64,000 bases of DNA. Origin: Streptomyces sp. NBRC 110028 (GTDB lineage Bacteria; Actinomycetota; Actinomycetes; Streptomycetales; Streptomycetaceae). The DNA is taken from assembly GCF_001417735.1 (NCBI RefSeq), contig NZ_BBUZ01000037.1, forward strand, positions 62,001 through 126,000, written 5' to 3'. The position numbers and the translations under genes are program-made. The notes under the pieces were generated by a model, which was given only the letters and a program-made list of their open reading frames with translations, was not told the DNA's origin and searched no databases. Shown piece after piece: positions 1 to 7,813 of the stretch (position 1 is the first letter of the stretch; every line of letters starts with the position of its first letter).

Positions 1-1181
1 GTCGCGGGATCGTCCGGGCGCAGGACGGTGACGGTGGGGTGAGCGGAGGGCGCGCGCAGGCCATCGCGATCGCCGCTGCCCTTGCCCTCGGTTTCGCCGA
101 AGACGGCGGTCAGCTCCGCCGCGCGGTCCGGGGTGTGCACCACGGTCCGGTGCACCGCGTCGTCGGGGCGGCCGCCGCGCAGCGCCAGGAAGACGCTGAG
201 CCGACCGGGCGGACCGCTGCCGGGCCCCCGCCCGGGCGTCACGTCCTCGCCCTCCCGCCAGGGCTCCTGCCCGCCCAGCAGGGCGGGCAGCAGCGCCGGG
301 TCGATGCCCGCGACCACCACGTCCGCCTCGGCGACCGTGCCGTCGGCCAGCTGGACGCCCGCCGCCCGGCCGTCCTTCTCGACGATGCCGGTGACCTCGG
401 CCTCGAAGCAGAACTCCACCTTCCGCTTGCCGCAGCGCTCGTACAGCGCGTCGGCGAGCGCCCGCATCCCGCCGCCGACGTACCAGGTGCCGAAGGTCTG
501 CTCCAGATAGGGCAGCACGGTGGCGCTCGCGGGGGCGGTGCGCGGGTCCAGGCCGTGCGCGAGGGCATGGCTCTCCAGGAAGGCGACGGCCCGCGGGTCC
601 ACCAGCTCACGCCGCGCCACCTCGGCCAGGGTGGGCGCCCCCGGACGGCCGCCGCCGCGCGCGAAGAGCCCGCCGAACCAGCCACGCCGCACCGGGGCGG
701 CCGGATACGGATCGCCGCCCAGCGCCTGCCAGTCGGCGCGCAGCGGCTCCTCCAGCAGCGGTCTGCGGGTGGCGTCCCACGCCTCGCGCGCCCGGTTGAC
801 CAGAGCGCTCCAGCGCTCGCCCGCGCCCGGGCCGAAGGCGCCGTCCAGCGCCCGGAGCACCCCGGCGCGCGAGGCGTTGGGCAGCAGGACGTCCGTGCCG
901 TCGGCGAAGAGATGCCGCGCCGCCGGGTCGACCTGGGTGAGCCGGACGGTCTGCTCCAGGGTCTCCTTGCCGGTCTTCACGAACAGGTCCCGGTAGACGG
1001 CGGGCAGCCGCAGCAGCCCCGGGCCCGTGTCGAACCGGAAGCCGTCCCGCTCGAACAGCCCCACCGCGCCGCCGTGGGTCCGGCCGCGCTCGTACACCAC
1101 CACCCGGTGGCCCGCGACGGCCAGCCGGGCGGCAGCCGCCATGGCGCCCATCCCGGCGCCGATCACCGCAATCCGTGCCAT
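1..1181 (-). CDS. FAD-dependent oxidoreductase, phytoene desaturase (CrtI)-like, 3' end outside window
   Basis: The minus-strand frame is open from an ATG at 1181 to the window edge, so the C-terminus is missing. The N-terminus reads MARIAVIGAGMGAMAAAARL, a Rossmann FAD-binding fold with a GxGxxxxxxAA motif. It is followed by VYERGRTHGGAVGLF and a FDTGP motif, as in CrtI-type desaturases and related NAD(P)/FAD amine oxidases. A -10-like TAAAGT lies at 1194-1189, only 7 nt before the ATG, and there is no Shine-Dalgarno, so the mRNA may be leaderless. No carotenoid genes are in the window. The substrate is unknown, so only the family is claimed. Confidence 0.8.
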   Translation of the reverse strand, partial: MARIAVIGAGMGAMAAAARLAVAGHRVVVYERGRTHGGAVGLFERDGFRFDTGPGLLRLPAVYRDLFVKTGKETLEQTVRLTQVDPAARHLFADGTDVLLPNASRAGVLRALDGAFGPGAGERWSALVNRAREAWDATRRPLLEEPLRADWQALGGDPYPAAPVRRGWFGGLFARGGGRPGAPTLAEVARRELVDPRAVAFLESHALAHGLDPRTAPASATVLPYLEQTFGTWYVGGGMRALADALYERCGKRKVEFCFEAEVTGIVEKDGRAAGVQLADGTVAEADVVVAGIDPALLPALLGGQEPWREGEDVTPGRGPGSGPPGRLSVFLALRGGRPDDAVHRTVVHTPDRAAELTAVFGETEGKGSGDRDGLRAPSAHPTVTVLRPDDPA

Positions 1182-1435
1182 GCCAGTGACTTTATCCGGC
1201 CCCACCGACAGCCCCGCGCTCGTCCCCAGGCGAACGCTGGGCAGGTGCGCGCGGACTGAGTACCCGTACCTAGTCGCCGAGATGAGTAGGCGCGCGGATG
1301 GGCGGCCACCCCCGTGGACGAGAGAGTGGAGCACACGGAAGGGGCGCGGACCTGACCGCCGACACGGGGCGGCGGTACGGCACGGTGGCCCTTCCGGACG
1401 GGGGAGCCGCCGGGGAATTCGCCCCGGGGGCTCTC

Positions 1436-1480
1436 ACGGGGGAAACACGGGGGAAAGTACGGGGGAAGTACGGGGGGAGG
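1436..1480. repeat. Four ~11-bp direct repeats ACGGGGGAA(A)GT
   Basis: Copies start at 1436, 1447, 1459 and 1470, i.e. every 11-12 bp. They lie in the roughly 400-bp non-coding stretch 1182-1577 between tetR and the oxidoreductase, next to the tetR terminator hairpin. Nothing else in that stretch looks coding. The helical-turn spacing could suit a regulator, but this is only a pattern. Confidence 0.6.
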
Positions 1481-1532
1481 CGCTGTTCCGAGGCGGGTCG
1501 ATGGGGGTCGAACCGCTCCGGAACAGCGCCTT
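1477..1532 (-). terminator. Large stem-loop after tetR
   Basis: AGGCGCTGTTCCG (1478-1490) pairs perfectly with CGGAACAGCGCCT (1519-1531). An inner stem (GGCGG with CCGCT) and a TCGA/TCGA pair extend the hairpin. It sits 46 nt past the tetR stop with no T-run, like many Streptomyces terminators. Confidence 0.7.
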
Positions 1533-1577
1533 CTGTTGCGTGCGGGCGACCGTCGGGCGGCTTACGCGACGGCGGCG

Positions 1578-2210
1578 TCAGCCCGGGGCCGGCGCCCCCT
1601 TGGCCAGGGCTCCGCCCACCCGGCCCTGCAACAGCCGCGACAGGGCGGCGTGGACATCGTCCAGCGACCGCTCCGGCTGGTAGGACTGCCAGTCGAGCGC
1701 GGCCACCAGCACCATCCCGAACAGCGCCGAGGCGGTCAGCGGGATGTCGATGTCGTCGCTCAGCTCCCGCGCCGCCACCCCGGCCCGCAGCTCGGTCTCG
1801 ATCACCGCTATGGCCTGCTGCCTGACCATCATCAGCGTCGACTGCCAGACCCGGTTGGTGCGCCACAGCTCGGCCACGTACAGCTGGGTCAGGGCCGGAT
1901 AGCGGGAGATGAAGTGCAGCCCGGCCCGGACCATGGCGTCCAGCGCGTCCACATGGCTGCCGCCGCGCTCGGCGTTCTCGTCGGCGGCGTTCTGCAGCGA
2001 GGCGGTCAGCAGGTCGACGCCGTGCCGCAGCAACTCCTCGAAGAGCACGGTCTTCGACGCGAAGTTGTAGTACACGGTGCCCTTGGCCACCCCCGCCCGC
2101 TCGGCGATCTCGTCCACGGTGGTGGAGGAGAAGCCCTGTTCGGCGATGAGGGTGACCGCTGCCTCGAAGAGTTTCTGCCGGGTGCCCTGGCGGCGCGTGC
2201 TGCTGTCCAT
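1578..2210 (-). CDS. TetR/AcrR-family transcriptional regulator
   Basis: 210 aa. The N-terminal helix-turn-helix is clear (TVDEIAERAGVAKGTVYYNF, about residues 33-52), followed by SKTVLFEELL as usual in TetR proteins. The C-terminal ligand domain is divergent. The ATG at 2210 is chosen because the family starts just before RRQGTRQKLFEAA; the frame stays open upstream to 2291 but that part looks non-coding. It is the third gene after the ABC/YhgE pair, 124 bp downstream of yhgE. It probably represses its own operon by binding the ACTGAC-CA-GTCAGT palindrome at 5219-5232. Loss of repression by a ligand of the exporter is the usual logic, here inferred. Confidence 0.88.
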   Translation of the reverse strand: MDSSTRRQGTRQKLFEAAVTLIAEQGFSSTTVDEIAERAGVAKGTVYYNFASKTVLFEELLRHGVDLLTASLQNAADENAERGGSHVDALDAMVRAGLHFISRYPALTQLYVAELWRTNRVWQSTLMMVRQQAIAVIETELRAGVAARELSDDIDIPLTASALFGMVLVAALDWQSYQPERSLDDVHAALSRLLQGRVGGALAKGAPAPG

Positions 2211-2264
2211 GGCGCCGATTCTGCCCGCTGCCGGAGTGGTCCCGCTCACAGGGCGCTCACAGGC

Positions 2265-2316
2265 CCGGTCGCTCATGGACCCGGTCCGCACGGGACCCGG
2301 TCGCTCACGGACCCGG
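2265..2316. repeat. 20-bp direct repeat between yhgE and tetR
   Basis: CCGGTCGCTCATGGACCCGG (2265-2284) recurs with one mismatch at 2297-2316. The shorter CTCACAGG occurs three times (2245, 2256, 2334). The 124-bp yhgE-tetR gap is made largely of these repeats. Confidence 0.6.
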
Positions 2317-2334
2317 CCTTCACGGACGCGCCCC

Positions 2335-4422
2335 TCACAGGGACAGCTCCGGGTGCAGCCGGTCGACCGACCATACCTGCATGCGCCGCGCCGACCACGC
2401 GGTGAGCGCGAGCGCGGCCGCGCCGAAGCCGAGCAGCACCCCGCACGCGACCCACACCGGGCCGAGTCCGCCGCCCGTGATCAGCCGCCGCAGCCCGTCC
2501 ACGACGTAGCTCATCGGCAGGAACGGGTGGATGGCGTTGAAGAACCGGGGGCTGGTCTGCACCGGATAGGTGCCGCCCGCCGAGGTCAGCTGGAGCATCA
2601 GCAGCGCCAGTACGAGGATCCGCCCGGCCGGTCCGAAGCGGGCGTTCAGCCACTGCACGATCGCCGCGAAGCAGGCCGCCACCAGCATCAGGAAACCGAT
2701 CGTGCCCGCGGCCCGCACCATCTGCAGCCCCACCGCCCAGTGCAGCACCGCCATCAGGGCCGCCGTCTGCAGCGCGCCGATCGCGGCGACCGGCAGCCAT
2801 CCGGCGAGCGCGACGCGCCAGGAGGAGGCCCCGGCGGCGACCGCCCGGGCGTTGAGCGGCGGGATCAGCATGTAGGCCACCATCGCGCCGACCCACAGGG
2901 ACAGCGGGATGAAGTACGGGGCGAAACCGGTGCCGTAGTTGGGCGCCTTGTGCAGCGCCTGGCCGGCGAGCTGGACGGGGTCCGCCATCACCCCCGTACG
3001 GGCGTCCCGGTCGTGCTTGTCGTACGCGGGGATCTTCCCGGCGCCGTCGTGCAGCCCACCGGCGAGCGTGCCGGAGCCGTCGGCCAGCTTGACCAGCCCG
3101 CCCTTCAGGGACGTCGACCCGGAGCGCAGCTTCCCGATGCCGCTGTCGAGGGTGGACGCCGCGCCGTGGGCGGTGGTCAGGCCGCTGTGGAGCTTGCCCG
3201 CGCCCTTGGCGACCTTGTGCGCACCGGAGTTGAGGGCGTTCACCTTCTTGACGGCGGAGTCGAGGTCGGTGCCCAGGTGCGGGGCCTTGTCGGCGAGCAG
3301 CCGCGCCTTGTCGTGCAGGTCGTTCAGATCGGTTGCGAGGGTGTCGAGTCGCCCGGTGTTGTCCTTGACCAGCTTGTTGACGTCCTCGGCCACGTCGGCG
3401 GCGCGGTCGGCCGCGCCCACCGCCTTCTTCAGCGCCGGGCAGTCGGGGGTGGTGGTCACCGGCCCCTCGCAGCGGGTCCGGTAGTCGGCGGCGAGGTCGT
3501 CGGACGCCTGACGGGCGTCGGTGGCGGCCGTGGCGGCCTCGTCGGGAAGATCGTCCAAGTGGTCGGACGCCCGCTGGGAGGCGTCCGCGACCAGCCGGGC
3601 GACGTCGCCGATCTCCTTGCCGTGCTTCTTGAGGAACGGACCGGCCTTTGCCGATACGCCGTTCACCGTGTCGGCCAGGGTCTGGGTGCCGTCGGCGACC
3701 CCGCCCGCGCCCGTGTCCAGCGTTCCGGCGCCCTTGTCGAGCTTGCCCAGCCCGGACGCCAGGCCGTGGCTGCCCTTCTTCGCCGTGCCCAGGCCCTTGG
3801 CGAGGTCACCGGCGGCCCTCCTGGCCTTGCCGATGCCCTGGCCGAGCCGGTCGGCGCCCTCGGCGGCCTTCTCGGTCCGGCCGTGGATGTCCGCGAAGGA
3901 GACGAAGATGTTGTCGTAGAAGCCCCGGGACGCCTTGGCGGAGGCCGCGGCGCGCACCTCGGAGAACACGCTGCGGGAGATCTGGCCGACGATGTAGTTG
4001 TTGGCGTCGTTGGTGCGCACTTTCAGGGCGCCCGTCTCCGGGCTCGCGCCGGAGCTGGAGGCGATCCGCTTGCTGAAGTCCTCGGGCACGGTGAGCGACA
4101 GGTAGTACGTGCCGTTCTCCACGCCCGTGCGCGCCTCGGCGGCGCTGGTGCGGTGCCAGTCGAAGCTCTTGCCGCTGTCGAGCAGCCGGTCGGTGAGGTC
4201 GTCGCCCGCGGTGAGGTGCTTGCCCTTCACGGTGGCGCCGCTGTCGGAGTTGACGAGCGCGACCGGGATCTTGTCGAGCTTGCCGTACGGGTCCCAGAAG
4301 GACCACAGATAGAGCGCGCCGTACAGCAGGGGCAGCAGGAGCAGGGCGGCGAGCGCCGCCCGGGGCAGCTTCCCCCTGCCGAACCGCTTCAGCTCAAGCG
4401 CGGCCAGTTTCGGCGAGCGCAT
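2335..4422 (-). CDS. YhgE/Pip-family membrane protein (ABC-2-like exporter)
   Basis: 695 aa. The architecture is typical of YhgE/Pip. There is one membrane helix near residues 20-42, then a short conserved segment (KIPVALVNSDSGA). A long extracytoplasmic region of about 400 residues follows, with Gly/Ala heptad repeats (GLGKLDKGAGTLDTGAGG). The C-terminal third (about 495-690) has five or six membrane helices. The ATG at 4422 is preceded by GGAGGGGGCGGCGG and overlaps the end of the ABC ATPase gene by 29 nt, indicating translational coupling. With the ATPase it probably forms an exporter. Members of this family have been linked to phage infection, type VII toxin export and drug efflux; the cargo here is unknown. 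Confidence 0.85.
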   Translation of the reverse strand: MRSPKLAALELKRFGRGKLPRAALAALLLLPLLYGALYLWSFWDPYGKLDKIPVALVNSDSGATVKGKHLTAGDDLTDRLLDSGKSFDWHRTSAAEARTGVENGTYYLSLTVPEDFSKRIASSSGASPETGALKVRTNDANNYIVGQISRSVFSEVRAAASAKASRGFYDNIFVSFADIHGRTEKAAEGADRLGQGIGKARRAAGDLAKGLGTAKKGSHGLASGLGKLDKGAGTLDTGAGGVADGTQTLADTVNGVSAKAGPFLKKHGKEIGDVARLVADASQRASDHLDDLPDEAATAATDARQASDDLAADYRTRCEGPVTTTPDCPALKKAVGAADRAADVAEDVNKLVKDNTGRLDTLATDLNDLHDKARLLADKAPHLGTDLDSAVKKVNALNSGAHKVAKGAGKLHSGLTTAHGAASTLDSGIGKLRSGSTSLKGGLVKLADGSGTLAGGLHDGAGKIPAYDKHDRDARTGVMADPVQLAGQALHKAPNYGTGFAPYFIPLSLWVGAMVAYMLIPPLNARAVAAGASSWRVALAGWLPVAAIGALQTAALMAVLHWAVGLQMVRAAGTIGFLMLVAACFAAIVQWLNARFGPAGRILVLALLMLQLTSAGGTYPVQTSPRFFNAIHPFLPMSYVVDGLRRLITGGGLGPVWVACGVLLGFGAAALALTAWSARRMQVWSVDRLHPELSL

Positions 4423-5182
4423 CCGCCGCCCCCTCCTCGTCGTCCTGGGTGGTGTCCGGGGTGCCGGTCCGGGCGTCTGCGGCGGTCGGGACCACCACGG
4501 CGCCCTCCGGGGCCTGGCTGCACACCGCGAGGACCGTGATGCCGCTCTCCGCGATCTCCCGCAGCAGCGTCCAGGCGCGCTCGCGCTCGGCGTCCGAGAG
4601 CTTCAGGTCGGTGTCGTCCACGGCCAGCAGACGCGGCCGGGAGATCAGCGCGAGCGCCACCGAAAGCCGCAGCGCCTCCAGCCGCTCCAGGTCCCGTACG
4701 GCCGTACGCGCCCCCTTGGGCAGCGCCTCCGGGTCGAGCCCCGCCGCCGCGAGGGCCGCCTCGATCGCGGCCCGGGAGGCGGTCGCGCGCTCCCGTCGCG
4801 GCCGCAGCAGCCCGCGCGGCGAGTCCCCGAACCGGCGCTGGAGCAGGGCCCGCTCGCGCAGGTGCTCGGCGACCGTCAGCGCCGGGTCGAGTTCGGTGAC
4901 GCCCGGCACATGGGCGAGCGCGCTGATGCGACGTATATGGCGCATCTGCCGGGGAACCCGGAAACCGCCGACGGCGGCCTCCCCGGTGGTGGGGCGCATG
5001 CGGCCGGTGAGGGTGAGCAGCAGACAGGTGCGGCCGGAGCCCGAGGGGCCCTCGACCGCGATCAGTGCTCCGGGGTCCGCGGTGAGGGCGACATCGCGAT
5101 ACGCCCAGCCGTGTGAGCCCTTGACGCCGAGTCCGCCGGCCGTCACCGCCGCTCCGGCGCCCCCGTCCGGGGTGCCCGTCAC
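4394..5182 (-). CDS. Degenerate ABC ATPase-like protein paired with YhgE
   Basis: 262 aa. It aligns by eye with ABC ATPases but key motifs are altered. Walker A reads GPSGSGRT (45-52), with Arg51 where Lys is expected. The LSGGQ signature is replaced by LERLEALRL (165-173). Walker B is LLAVDD (185-190), with Asp in place of the catalytic Glu. The GTG at 5182 is chosen because AGGGAG at 5196-5191 leaves an 8-nt spacer; another GTG at 5191 overlaps that ribosome binding site. It is the first gene of the operon with yhgE and tetR, directly behind the TetR-type palindrome. It may bind nucleotide without normal hydrolysis. Confidence 0.85.
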   Translation of the reverse strand: MTGTPDGGAGAAVTAGGLGVKGSHGWAYRDVALTADPGALIAVEGPSGSGRTCLLLTLTGRMRPTTGEAAVGGFRVPRQMRHIRRISALAHVPGVTELDPALTVAEHLRERALLQRRFGDSPRGLLRPRRERATASRAAIEAALAAAGLDPEALPKGARTAVRDLERLEALRLSVALALISRPRLLAVDDTDLKLSDAERERAWTLLREIAESGITVLAVCSQAPEGAVVVPTAADARTGTPDTTQDDEEGAADALAETGRA

Positions 5183-5218
5183 ATGAACCACTCCCTGTGT
5201 GAATCATCAATTTTTTAA

Positions 5219-5236
5219 ACTGACCAGTCAGTGCAA
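5219..5236 (-). promoter_or_regulatory. TetR-type operator overlapping the ABC/yhgE promoter
   Basis: ACTGAC-CA-GTCAGT (5219-5232) is a palindrome with 6-bp arms and a 2-bp centre. On the minus strand it overlaps a -35-like TTGCAC (5236-5231) and would fill the spacer of the promoter for the ATPase gene at 5182. The position suits repression by the TetR protein of the same operon. The divergent HEPN gene also begins downstream on the plus strand, so the site could affect both. Confidence 0.72.
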
Positions 5237-5396
5237 TTCAGTATGCGGGATCAGTGAACGGGTATCCGCACCGGGTGGCGTGAGAGTCGGAAGACGCAGG
5301 TCAGGACCGATTGTCAGTGGTGTGCCCCACGATGGGCCCATACGGCGGTCGCTGTGTCATTCGGCCCGGCCGCCACGCGACGACAGGAGGTTCGTC

Positions 5397-5936
5397 ATGG
5401 CCAGTACCGCCGCAGAGCGCCGGCACCGTGCCGCCGCCCCTGCCCCTATCCCTGCCCCTTCGTCGACTGGCCCCGCGAGCGATGTCCACCCCGTTCTGCG
5501 CCGCTCCGCGGCCCCGCCCGCCGCACTCGACCTGCTGACCCAGGCCCACCAGGGGTTGGAGGAGGCCGCCGTGCTGGAAACCGCGAACGAGCGGTTCGCC
5601 ACCGCGCATCTGGCGGCCCTGCGCACGGCGGCCGCCGTGCTCGCCGCGCGGGGCCGCCCCGAGACCACGGCCCGCCGCCGTGCCCGCATCCGCAGCACCT
5701 GGGACGTGCTCCCGGAGGTCGCCCCCGAACTGACCGAGTGGAGCGCGCTGTTCGCCTCCGGCGCCGAGCGCCGGGCCCGCGCCGAGGCGGGTATAGCGGG
5801 CGCCGCCACCTGCCGGGACGCGGACGATCTGCTGCGCGCCGCCGCCATGTTCCTGCGGCTGGTCGAGCGGATGCTGGTGCTCCAGCCCGCGCTGCCCCGG
5901 CAGCCCCCCTCGGCGGACGGCGGGCCGGGCCGCTGA
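5397..5936 (+). CDS. SAV_6107-type HEPN-domain protein
   Basis: 179 aa. After a disordered Ala/Pro-rich N-terminus (1-40), residues 41-170 form an all-helical bundle like the Streptomyces SAV_6107 HEPN family. Helices include ALDLLTQAHQGLEEAAV and DDLLRAAAMFLRLVERML. An R-x4-H string (R66-FATA-H71) resembles the HEPN RNase motif but lies in an early helix, so catalysis is uncertain. The ATG at 5397 has ACAGGAGG six nt upstream; the open frame before it is not coding-like. The methyltransferase follows in the same direction after 111 bp, with a possible own promoter (TAGGCT near 5975). Biological role unknown. Confidence 0.8.
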   Translation: MASTAAERRHRAAAPAPIPAPSSTGPASDVHPVLRRSAAPPAALDLLTQAHQGLEEAAVLETANERFATAHLAALRTAAAVLAARGRPETTARRRARIRSTWDVLPEVAPELTEWSALFASGAERRARAEAGIAGAATCRDADDLLRAAAMFLRLVERMLVLQPALPRQPPSADGGPGR

Positions 5937-6047
5937 AACCACCACCGGACCGGCCCGGGCTCCGGAGGCAATAGGCTGGGATCGACGTCAGTAACCCGTC
6001 GTCGCCGCCCCGTGCGGCGGCGGCACCGCGCCGAGGAGCCACCCGCC

Positions 6048-6851
6048 GTGTCAGACCCGCAGCGCCCCCGTGCGTCCCTCCGTACCGCCGTGGTGTGGGA
6101 GGTCCTGAAAGACGCCCTGGAACGGCGGGCCAAGGCCGCGGGCCGGGAGCCGGGGGCGGCCGAGGGGGCCGAGCACGGGGCGCACGGGGCGCACGGGGCG
6201 CTCGACGTGCTCGACACCGGAGGCGGCAGCGGGAACTTCGCCGTGCCGGTCGCCCGGCTGGGCCACCGCGTCACGGTCGTCGACCCCAGCCCCAACGCGC
6301 TGTTCGCGCTGGAGCGGCGGGCCGCCGAGGCCGGGGTCGCCGACCGGGTGCGCGGCGTCCAGGGCGATGCCCACGGCCTGTTCGACGTGGTCGAGCGCGG
6401 AGGCCACGACGTGGTCCTGTGCCACGGCGTGCTGGAGTACATGGACGACCCCGCCGAGGGTCTGCGGAACGCGGCGGACGCGCTGCGCCCGGCCGGGACC
6501 CTCAGCGTGCTCGCCGCGGGGCTGGGCGGCGCTGTGCTGGCCCGCGCCCTGGCCGGACACTTCACCGAGGCCCGGCAAGCGCTGACCAGCCCGGAGGGGC
6601 GCTGGGGCGACGGCGACCCCGTGCCGCGCCGCTTCACCGCCGACCAGCTGTCCGAGCTGGTCGCCGCGGCCGGGCTGGAGATCGCCGCGGTGCACGGTGT
6701 ACGGGTCTTCGCCGATCTGGTGCCCGGAGTGCTGGTCGACACCGAGCCCGGCGCCCTCGACGCGCTGCTGCGGCTGGAGGAGGCCGCCGCCGAGCTGCCC
6801 GCCTTCCACTCGGTCGCCACCCAGCTGCACGTCCTCGCCGAGCGCGACTGA
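6048..6851 (+). CDS. Class I SAM-dependent methyltransferase
   Basis: 267 aa. Motif I is DVLDTGGGSGNFAVPVARLG, followed by RVTVVDPSPNAL (acidic end of strand 2) and HDVVLCHGVLEYMDDP (motif IV region). This is a standard Rossmann methyltransferase of the SmtA/UbiE-like group. The GTG at 6048 has GAGGAG nine nt upstream. Residues before motif I contain three tandem His-Gly-Ala units encoded by perfect 9-bp repeats. The gene lies between the HEPN gene and a DUF3040 gene. The substrate cannot be read from the sequence. Confidence 0.88.
   Translation: MSDPQRPRASLRTAVVWEVLKDALERRAKAAGREPGAAEGAEHGAHGAHGALDVLDTGGGSGNFAVPVARLGHRVTVVDPSPNALFALERRAAEAGVADRVRGVQGDAHGLFDVVERGGHDVVLCHGVLEYMDDPAEGLRNAADALRPAGTLSVLAAGLGGAVLARALAGHFTEARQALTSPEGRWGDGDPVPRRFTADQLSELVAAAGLEIAAVHGVRVFADLVPGVLVDTEPGALDALLRLEEAAAELPAFHSVATQLHVLAERD
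6174..6200 (+). repeat. Three perfect CACGGGGCG repeats inside the methyltransferase
   Basis: Three contiguous 9-bp copies encode HGA-HGA-HGA just before the SAM-binding motif. Repeat number could vary in frame by slippage, in a non-core loop. Confidence 0.85.
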
Positions 6852-7037
6852 CGGCCCCGTCCGACCCCGCCTCGATCCGCGCCCCGTTCCGCCCCTCGTT
6901 CCGCCCCTCGTTCCGTCCCCGTCGCGTGACGGACGGCGCAGGTGGAGTAGGCCACAGGGCACCCGCGCGGCCGTCCGGCCCCGTATGATCGGGGTACACC
7001 GTCCGGCATGGCGAATCGGCGGGAGGGGAATGGACGT

Positions 7038-7088
7038 CTCAGCGCCAAGTTTCGTCACACACCTAACGGTGGGCGAATTGGCGCTGAG
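7038..7088 (+). other. Stem-loop in the leader of the DUF3040 gene
   Basis: CTCAGCGCCAA (7038-7048) pairs perfectly with TTGGCGCTGAG (7078-7088). A possible inner CACC-TAAC-GGTG hairpin sits at 7060-7071. The non-coding stretch 6852-7175 also holds a -10-like TATGAT (6984-6989) and TATCCT (about 7119), so the stem-loop may be transcribed ahead of the gene. Confidence 0.5.
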
Positions 7089-7175
7089 GGGCGGGTTTCA
7101 CGGGGGCGATTCCCTGCCTATCCTGAAAGGGTCGCACCCCGGTCGCCCCCCGCGACCGACGAGTAGGAGGACTCC

Positions 7176-7574
7176 GTGCCGCTCTCGGAGCACGAGCAGC
7201 GCATGCTCGAGCAAATGGAGCGAGCGTTGTACGCCGAAGATCCCAAGTTCGCGACAACGCTTGAGGGAAGCGGCCTGCGCACGTACACCCGGCGACGGGT
7301 CTACCAGGCGGTCGCGGGATTTCTGGTCGGCATCGCGCTCCTGATGGTCGGAGTGATCGTTCCGCAGATCTGGATCAGCGTGGTGGGCTTCCTCATCATG
7401 CTGGGATGTGCGGTGCTCGCCGTGACGGGCTGGCGCAAGGCGCCCAAGCCGGGCGAGGCGCAGCGGGCGGGAGGCGGGGCCGGGCCACCCCGTCGTCAGG
7501 GCCGCCAGCGCCGCTCCATGATGGACCGCATCGAGGAGCGGTGGCAGCGCCGCCGCGACGAGCAGGGTCACTGA
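7176..7574 (+). CDS. DUF3040-domain membrane protein
   Basis: 132 aa. The N-terminus MPLSEHEQRMLEQMERALYA is diagnostic of actinobacterial DUF3040 proteins. Two adjacent membrane helices follow (about 43-63 and 66-84), then a basic Arg/Gln-rich cytoplasmic tail. AGGAGG lies 8-9 nt upstream of the GTG start. It has its own promoter region with a stem-loop leader and is closed by strong hairpins. Homologues are common near actinobacterial cell-wall genes; the function is not known. Confidence 0.88.
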   Translation: MPLSEHEQRMLEQMERALYAEDPKFATTLEGSGLRTYTRRRVYQAVAGFLVGIALLMVGVIVPQIWISVVGFLIMLGCAVLAVTGWRKAPKPGEAQRAGGGAGPPRRQGRQRRSMMDRIEERWQRRRDEQGH

Positions 7575-7622
7575 TCTGACCCCCGGGGGCCCCGGCCGCA
7601 GCGGGCCCACCGGCTGAGAACT

Positions 7623-7669
7623 CATGAGTGAGGGGCGAATCGCCACCGGCGATTCGCCCCTCACTCATG
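7623..7669. terminator. Bidirectional terminator, 22-bp perfect arms
   Basis: Arms 7623-7644 and 7648-7669 are perfectly complementary around the 3-nt loop ACC. It lies 49 nt past the DUF3040 stop, between convergent genes. Confidence 0.9.
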
Positions 7670-7750
7670 TCCCGGGCCGTATACCGCACCGACCGTCCCC
7701 GCACCGGGGCACCGGTCCGCCCCGCAGCCCGCGGCGCGCAGCCCGCGGCC

Positions 7751-7802
7751 GAGCGGTCCCTCTGCGGCCCCCCGGGTCCGGGAGGCCGCAGAGGGACCGC
7801 TC
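7751..7802. terminator. Second bidirectional terminator, 19-bp perfect arms
   Basis: Arms 7751-7769 and 7784-7802 are perfectly complementary with a 14-nt loop. It lies 12 nt past the end of the transglutaminase gene, which runs towards it on the minus strand. Confidence 0.9.
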
Positions 7803-7813
7803 GTGGGACCGGC

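Noticed and set aside
1182-1577. Overlapping open frames on both strands between tetR and the oxidoreductase
   Set aside because: They lack ribosome binding sites and coding-type third-position bias, and they cover repeats and a hairpin.
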